This document shows positions 57,395-64,000 of a stretch of 64,000 nucleotides of DNA, one piece after another (positions within the stretch are counted from its first letter, which is position 1; every line of letters begins with the position of its first letter). The notes beneath the pieces were generated by a model that saw nothing but the letters and a program-made list of their open reading frames with translations, did no database searches and was not told the origin of the DNA. The stretch spans positions 2,046,001 to 2,110,000 of the forward strand of contig JBANAY010000003.1 in the NCBI GenBank assembly GCA_037952775.1, written 5' to 3'. The stretch comes from Clonostachys chloroleuca (lineage: Eukaryota > Ascomycota > Sordariomycetes > Hypocreales > Bionectriaceae). The position numbers and the translations under genes are program-made.

Positions 57395-58077
57395 GATCGG
57401 ATAGATATGAACAGATAGGATGAGAAGTAATTAGCAAGACTTTTCTCTTAACTCTCTACAATCTTTCCTAAGACACTATATTTATAGGTGTAGAGATAAG
57501 GTTTCCAACCAAGTTGAATCTCAGTTTCAACGGCATATCTTATACTCCTGGCTGTTCCTGAAAGAAAGTTAGGTGGCCATATGGTTGGGCACCACGGCAG
57601 CGATTACGCACCATTTCGGCGTGATTAGATCGTACTTGCTTTCCGGAGCTGGAGACAACACATCTTGCTGATTTATCGAATCTCTATAGGCTGAGGTATG
57701 AGCCGCCGAGCGGCCGAACCACCGTCGCCGGATAACAAATGAAGACTTAGCACCGAACCGCCGAAATACTGGTTAGTCTTATCAGTTGTGTGGGTGTTGT
57801 GGATCGCTCGCCCATGGGGCACACCCCAGAAAGCATGGTGTTGATAGATAACGATTCAGTACCGATTCTTGGCAATTGGCTCGACCCGACTGGTTGGTCC
57901 CATAGTGCTCAGAATAAGATGTCTGTCAAGCATTTGGCCTGTTTGCTCTGACATGGCGGCATGCATAAAGTCGATCTTCTCGCACAAGAAAAAGCAAACC
58001 TAGTCGATTGGATCCATCACCACACTCTTCAACCTATTTCCAAATCTGACAACATAATTTCCTTGATCACCGAGACT
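57395..58077. promoter_or_regulatory. Divergent promoter, dioxygenase / permease, with CCG-rich block
   Basis: Shared upstream region between the dioxygenase (minus) and permease (plus) genes. At 57701-57765 there are closely packed CCG/CGG triplets (CCGCCGAGCGGCCG, CCGTCGCCGG, CCGAACCGCCG), the half-sites typically bound by Zn2Cys6 proteins. Such a block is a plausible operator for the local regulator. An in-frame ATG at 57961 upstream of the chosen permease start also lies here. Confidence 0.45.
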
Positions 58078-59767
58078 ATGAGTGATAAACCCCATGATTC
58101 GTCGTCGGTGGACGACACGGAGACAAAGACAACCGGCGTATCAGACGCATATTCCGTATCCGAAGGGCAGGCCAGCTCTCCCAATCCGGAGTATGATCGG
58201 TACTTGGACTTGCACCGCAAGTTTGAGGGGGAAGGCAAGAAGAAGTTGTTGCGGAAGCGTATGATCCCAAAGACCCATTAGAAAGCTGGCACAGATGAAC
58301 TAACCCTTCTGCAGTTGATTGGCGCCTCCTCCCAACGCTGAGCGTCTTGTACTTGCTCTGCTCCCTGGACAAGTCTAACGCTGGCAATGCCAAAATCTTC
58401 AACTTTCCAGCAGATGCAAACATGACACCGACTCAGTTCAATCTTGGTCTCATGGTTTTCTTCTTTAGTTATGGACTTTGGGAGCCTGTTGCCAACGTTC
58501 TGTTTCGTCGTCTTGGCCCCAAGATCTGGTTCCCCATCATTGTGGTTACCTGGGGTACTATCACTACTCTGACCTGCCTCGTACGGAGTTTTGGTGGCTT
58601 CATTGCAATTCGCCTAGCTCTTGGCATCTCTGAAGCTGGGCTCTACCCCGGATCTTATTTCATCCTGAGTATGTGGTATACGCCGCGAGAACTTGCCACT
58701 CGTATGGCGATCTTTTATGGCGCCAACACTGCAGCTGGAGCATTCGCTGGTGTGATCGCCTATGGCGTCGGTCATCTCGATGGCCAGCAGGGTTATGCAG
58801 CTTGGGAGTGGCTTTTCCTTATCGAAGGCATCATAACTGTTGCGGTCGGCCTCATGACGTTCTTCTTCCTCCCGTATGTTAACAACCACCTTCAAGTGCT
58901 TAAAAATTGGCCCAAACTAACCTCACCGCGAATAGCCACTTTCCTCATCAATATAATGAGAAGCGAACGACCAGATGGCTCACAGCAGAAGAGCTGGAAT
59001 ATTCCAGACTTCGTGTCAAGTATGTAGCCGGGCCAAATGCGCCAACCTACGAATTCCGCTGGTGCGATGTTTGGGCCGCAGCCCAAGATCGCAAGACGTG
59101 GCTCATGATGATGATGTTTTGGTGGGGAGGATCGATCCCAACCTACTCCCTTTCCTACACGCTGCCTACAATGGTCCGTAACTTGGGTTATTCGGCGATT
59201 CGAGCACAGGCTCTTACCACTCCACCATACATCTTTGCCACAATTGTCTGTGTCTTCAATGGCTGGATGAGTGACCGATACCAGAAACGCTACCTCTCAA
59301 TCATGACATGCTATGCCGTTGGCCTCTCAGGCATTATTATGCTATGGATCAGCGTCCACTTCCCAAATGTCTCGGGTGTGTCTTATTTCGCAATCTTCAT
59401 TGCTGCAGCGGGTTACAGTGCCCAGGCTCCCATTGTTGGCGCATGGACATCAAATAACATTCCGAACCCCTCAAAGCGTGCTGCGTCCATTGGGTTGCTC
59501 ATGTTGTTTGGATCAGTCGGGGGAGGTGGCATCGGCTCTAATATATACCTTGATTCACAGGCACCTGTGTATCCCCTTGGATTTGGCTTCTCAGTAGGCG
59601 CTACTGTTCTGGGAGCCATGATACCAGCTACTATTCATTGGTGGCTGATGAGGAGAGATAATAACAAGAGAGCCGACATGGATCAAGATCAAATTCTCGA
59701 CCAGTACACCCCCGAAGAACTGGCCAACATGGAGGAAAAATCGCCACTCTACCGGTACACTCTCTAA
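58078..59767 (+). CDS. MFS permease, Dal5 (allantoate permease)-like
   Basis: 523-residue transporter of the anion:cation symporter family, which imports allantoate, ureidosuccinate, carboxylates and similar compounds. Exons are 58078-58258, 58315-58873 and 58936-59767; both introns are GTATG..AG with good branch sites. The junctions restore LDWRLLPTLSVLYLLC (helix 1) and FFLPHFPHQYNEKRT (after helix 6). RLALGISEAGLYPGSYFILS matches the family signature in helix 4. The hydrophilic N-terminus is Ser/Thr/Asp-rich. ATG 58078 (MSDKPHD) was chosen as typical; an in-frame ATG at 57961 would add 39 residues. It is the obvious importer for the catabolic cluster. Confidence 0.88.
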
Positions 59768-60176
59768 GTAATATCGCCTAGTATCAGAAGATTGGAAAAC
59801 TCTCACTTAATATGTCAGGGCAGTGGGATTAGTCTAGAGCAGGGAATCTTTTTTGAGATGACGGTGTATTCTAGGTCTTCTGGCAGCAACGTAGCGTGAA
59901 ATGAAAATCAACCTCATTTTGTAATATCATATTCTAAATTCGTAGATTTTCTGAATATCGAATAAGTAGTAGATTGGATGACCTTATCACACCTATGTCC
60001 CAATCTTCGGCGCAACATTTCGCTTCCTCGGCGCCTCGGTGATGTCTACTAGCTCCAAGAGGCCAATGGTTTAGAACGATGTACTAGCGCCGAGATGAAG
60101 ATAAATATAGTTGATTACATCTGAGCATCTCAACAGTGAGTTGAGAGCAAGTTCTCTATAGCTCCCCAAGTGCGAT
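59768..60176. other. Intergenic between permease and aldolase genes
   Basis: About 400 bases containing the permease 3' end and aldolase promoter. No further feature seen. Confidence 0.4.
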
Positions 60177-61435
60177 ATGACTCGCCTGACACCCCGTCCC
60201 CTGCCAAAGGGCATATACACTCCCATTCCTACATTTTTCAAACTCAACGAAGATTTAGATCTCGAAGCTTACAAGACGCATGTTCGATACGTGGCTGCCG
60301 CTGGGACCGTTCCTGTAATAGCGGGGTCTGCTGGGGAGGCTCCGCATCTGACCTCCCAGGAACGTAGCTTGTTGATCAAGACAGCCCGCAGCGTACTTGA
60401 CGATGGAGAAGGGACTCTCAGCAGCGTACCGATTGTCACCGGTGTCGGTGCCCCAAGCACACGAGAGACCATCCAATTGGCCCATGATGCGAAAGCGGCT
60501 GGTGCCGACTATGTCATGGTTCTGCCCTCGGGCTACTATGCGGGGCAGCTGTCCAATCGAACGGCATTGACCAAGTACTTTGTCGACGTGGCAGAAGCAA
60601 GTCCATTGCCTATAGTGCTTTACAATTTCCCGGCCGTGTCTGGGGGTATTGACCTGGATAGCGATCTAATCGTGAATGTAATTAAGGCCTGCCCGAATGT
60701 GGTGGGTGTGAAACTTACGTACGTGATCTTCATCTATAAGACATGGATAGCGATTTACATTCATGACTCATTTCACACAAACTAACATTGACTAGTTGTG
60801 CCTCGGTTGGGAAAATCACACGCCTCAATGCGGTCATCTCGACTGCCGAATTTCAACAAAAGTACCCACGCCAAGGTCAGCAAACGGAGTTTCGAATTAT
60901 CGATGGGTTCATAGATATTCTTCTTCCCTCGATCGCTAGTGGCTCTGCGGGAGTGAGTACATATTGATTAAGGACTGGAGATCGATGTTGTTGACAGCTC
61001 TCATTCTAGGCTATTTCCGGGCTTCCAAATATTGCACCGGTATGTTGTCTCTACATCTCAGCAACTGATTATCTCAACTAATCAAATTTCACAGAGAACT
61101 TGCGTCCGGTTGTGGGAGCTGTCTGGCTCTCTTCCAGGTTCAGACGACTTCAAGGAAGCACAACGATTACAGGCAATCTTGGCACTAGCAGACGGCGCAT
61201 GCCAGAAGATTGGGGTAAGTGGTGAAGCACGCTCTACATTACGATTCTTGATACTGATATTTCTTTAATATAGATAGCTGGATTGAAGATGCTAGTACAT
61301 CTAGTGCTAGGCCATAGCGAGTTGCCACGGAGGCCACTGTTGCCGATGTGCAAGGGCCAAGCAAGTGACCTAATTTCCAATCCTGCTATTCAGAGTGTAC
61401 TGGTAGAGGAGAAAAGGCTGGTAGAGAGTTCATGA
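60177..61435 (+). CDS. DapA-family (dihydrodipicolinate synthase/HOGA-like) aldolase
   Basis: 336-residue class I aldolase or lyase with a TIM barrel. Exons are 60177-60718, 60796-60952, 61010-61039, 61095-61214 and 61274-61435; the third is only 30 bases. Active-site features: GSAGE (50-54, the GTTGE-type loop), Tyr149 in IVLYNFP and the Schiff-base Lys179 in VVGVKLT. After splicing the C-terminal half reads GFIDILLPSIASGSAGAISGLPNIAP, as in fungal members. Fungi usually make lysine by another route, so relatives act on 4-hydroxy-2-oxoglutarate, 2-keto-3-deoxy sugar acids or similar 2-oxo acids. It probably performs a late carbon-carbon cleavage in the same pathway as the hydantoinase and dioxygenase (inference). 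Confidence 0.87.
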
Positions 61436-61838
61436 GAAATTGAGTCCGAGGTTCACTAAGTGAATGGAAATAGAGCTCTAGTCTGAGTACGTTGAACATG
61501 ATTAGCTTTCTTCTTTTATCATGCATGATTCAAAATCATAGTAACATCCGTCGATTGATATTTTCTAGTTTTCAATCTGCCAAATTTTGCCATAGCTGTA
61601 GAATTTGGCCTTCTAAGTACTCACAGATTATTCAGGCGAAGCTAAATCCCACATAACCTTTCCTAAGTTGAAGATTATTGTATTTGTCACTTTAGTCTCA
61701 CATGTTTCATTTTGACACTCCAAATATTCGAATGGCGAAAACTGGTTTCTAATAACACGGTATAATATCTATATACAGTATGAGGTATCATTCATTACAA
61801 AGCAATAGCCCATGAAGATCTCCATAACGCCTTTATTG
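61436..61838. other. Intergenic between convergent 3' ends
   Basis: About 400 bases, A+T-rich. No gene or repeat recognised. Confidence 0.4.
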
Positions 61839-63105
61839 TTAATGGTGGCCCTGAGAACTACTAGGTCCCTTTAGTTTCTTCCACACTTCCTGTCTCATTT
61901 GCTCGCTTATGCCATAAGTAAGGGAATTTACCAAACCAACATATTGTGTAGACGCTTGCAACGCCTTGAGCCACCGAGGTGATTGCCCAGTAGACTCTGC
62001 CAACCGATTCGCAATACCTGGAATCCATAAAATAATATAAGCTAGGGGGTACCCATTCATGAGCAACATCTTCTTCACGTTGGGCGGTGCTGGCATGTGC
62101 GAGGCGTGGTGAGGCCCGCTGACACTTTCCAATGTCGGGAGAGAAACCTCAAAACTGTTACCCGTAAGCGATTTGAATCTCTGAGAAGAGTTGTTTTGTA
62201 GGCCATGAAAGCGACCCTGTGAGGTTTCCTGCAATTCGTGCGTGACGGTGATGTCATGGGATACCAAGATATGTTCCGTGTCAGAGCCCAGATTTCCGCC
62301 GACTTCACGTGATGGCTGGGTATTCGTGGTCCCGCCAAATGTCCTTAAAGACTTGAACGTCTGCTGGAGTCGGATATAAATGTACGAGTAGATGATGATG
62401 GTGGCGAAGAAGATGAAGAGCCGCCATCCATGGGTGAGGCCATACCGGAGATCCACACGGCTTGCCTTGATCCAGCACCAATTTCCGCTCACATACCCAT
62501 ACGCATTCAAGCCAAGGGCAACATGACCTAAGCAAGTCAGTCAATCTACTCAAAATCTTTGCGTGAAAGCGTAGCTCAGCTGCTCAAATGATCAAAATCA
62601 AACCTACTGGTTATCAAGGCAGGCACCCAGGCTGCCACGCAGACGAGGATTTGGTTGGTGGTCGATATCCTTGCAACAAGATCGCTTTTGACAATCGAAA
62701 CAAGGACAATTATGGAAATAATGAGAATGTTGAAATCGATCGTCTGCACACTGAGCTGATTGATGTAGCCGCTCGCAATGCACGCGGCAGACGGGGGAGT
62801 AGTATCGCTAAGCGTGTAGCCCAGATATAAGAATATTGCGCCCGAGATGGTGTTTCCCAAACTGTTGATACAATCTGATGATCAAGAAAGTAAGAAGAAT
62901 TAGCATCGAGGGTTTCATTCTCGCTGGGTACCACAGAGATTTGGTTACCTGAGATGAGGAGGTTTACGATCAGCGCATGACGGAAATGGCGCCTTGGAGG
63001 ACGAGCGATCTGCAAAACGATAGCTACCGCGCTGGCTAAAAAAGAGAGCAAGGATCCAATGAAGGTCGGTATCGCGATCACATAGTCGATCTTGGTTTCG
63101 GCCAT
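61839..63105 (-). CDS. Class V (cAMP-receptor-like) G-protein-coupled receptor
   Basis: 370-residue seven-transmembrane protein. Exons are 63105-62949, 62874-62608 and 62527-61839; the spliced junctions read NLLISDCINSLG and ALITSHVALGLNAYGYV. The YVSGNWCWI segment before helix 5 is a hallmark of cAMP-receptor-like (Dictyostelium cAR-type) fungal receptors. A long Ser/Thr-rich third cytoplasmic loop (RTFGGTTNTQPSREVGG onward) is followed by two more hydrophobic segments ending in WIPGIANRL and VGLVNSLTYG. The short C-tail is basic. Ligand unknown. It sits convergent with the aldolase gene, so a nutrient-sensing link to the catabolic cluster is possible but rests on position only. Confidence 0.82.
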
Positions 63106-64000
63106 TTTGGGGGTAAGCCAGGAGACAAAGCAGCTTGCTTTCACATACCTCTTCATACAACACGGCGAGAAAAAGAAAAAGAAATGCAAAACGGCACGTG
63201 GTCGGGAAAGACCCATACATAAATTGAGTGAGTGTATTGTCGATCTGCGTTACCCCTACATATCAGGTCGGTGGTGTATCTATTATCGGATTAGTTTGAG
63301 CCTCTCCAAGCTTTTGGAGGAAACCATCACTAGTTTGATAACTAGTTGCGGGTCATAGTTATTTGAGAACTCATTGCAAGCACGAGTCTGAAGGCCCATG
63401 GCTGCCAATGACCCACCCTCAAAGCTTGATAAAGACCCACGGGAGGAATCCTTCGTTCTAACACCAATCACGGCTCAGATGCGGTCGTATCAAAAGCTCC
63501 GATGTAACGCTAAGCCGGGAGTTGGCCAAGCACGAACACTCGAGCTATATTAACTAGTGCCAACTTGGCAAAGTCTAGATACGATCAACTAGGGTTGCTG
63601 AAGTTTGGACACTTAGGCGAGGGGGATTCCATTTGAGTATTAAAAGCGCCCTTCTCGGAGTTTGGTGCCAGCGTGGAACTGATAGGGCAGGTGAAGGGTC
63701 CAACATTCCTCCATGCATTGCGTTTCCGATTGGGAGGCTCATGATATTGCTCTCCTGGGTCGCTGTTGCATGAAATGCGCTACTTGTTTCTCTTTTCAGA
63801 AAATCTTAAATATTTTAACGTTTAACATTCTCCGAGAGATATGGAAAGCTTTAGTAACAGCCGTGGCTACCTTAGCAAACGACTGACATAAAACATGGCA
63901 CACCAAAGCTCTTTTCACGTAAGCCACTGACCTCGTTTTCTTATTGATAATATTAATTATAATAGTCAGTTACTTATGAATTATTCTACAATATTGAGCT
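63106..64000. other. Upstream region of the GPCR gene to window end
   Basis: 895 bases of promoter-like sequence, A+T-rich in the last 60 bases. No supported gene. Confidence 0.4.

Overview
The window is nuclear DNA of a filamentous ascomycete (Pezizomycotina). Genes are split by many 49-107 base introns with GT..AG ends and CTNAC-like branch sites. Zn(II)2Cys6 regulators, Dal5-type permeases and a class V (cAMP-receptor-like) GPCR are present. Transposon-derived blocks are driven to very high A+T with transition-only changes, the mark of repeat-induced point mutation (RIP). The gene set suggests a Sordariomycete, perhaps Hypocreales, but nothing here fixes the species.

1-14.7 kb: the edge of what looks like a secondary-metabolite cluster. 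It holds a paxM/ausM-like FAD monooxygenase (cut by the window start), a Zn2Cys6 regulator, an ABCC transporter with one apparent missing base, an MFS exporter, an NmrA/isoflavone-reductase-like protein and a SnoaL-like protein. No backbone synthase is inside the window, so the product is unknown. 15.0-17.6 kb: a RIP-mutated Tc1/mariner relic with matching ends and TA flanks, a short tandem repeat and a broken membrane-protein gene.

18.3-32.7 kb: a compact neighbourhood for monovalent-cation homeostasis. It carries a Hal4/Sat4-type kinase (with DFD in place of DFG), a Trk potassium transporter, an ENA-type sodium P-type ATPase, a pair of related GNAT acetyltransferases and one unknown small gene. 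In yeast the Hal4/Hal5 kinases support Trk-mediated potassium uptake while Ena ATPases export sodium, so these genes may act in one salt-tolerance process. Two four-copy arrays of an unrecognised short repeat, in opposite orientation, bracket the Trk-GNAT2-unknown segment.

34.6-47.3 kb: a three-level transposon nest. A piggyBac-like (DDE_Tnp_1_7) element with 25-base terminal inverted repeats is interrupted inside its transposase by a 10.6 kb Ty3/Gypsy-like LTR retrotransposon with 229-base LTRs and a perfect CTGAG target duplication. That element in turn is interrupted by a GC-richer, un-RIPed island with many small repeats.

48.1-64.0 kb: a Zn2Cys6 regulator, an intron-containing tRNA-Leu(CAG), then a probable catabolic cluster: hydantoinase/dihydropyrimidinase, a divergently transcribed Zn2Cys6 regulator, a TauD-like dioxygenase, a Dal5-like permease and a DapA-family aldolase. 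A class V GPCR follows. I read this as uptake and breakdown of one nitrogen-containing compound under a local regulator. The substrate is not evident.

Two genes (ABCC and Trk) each need exactly one extra base at a homopolymer to read through. These may be assembly errors or real lesions; the raw reads would decide.
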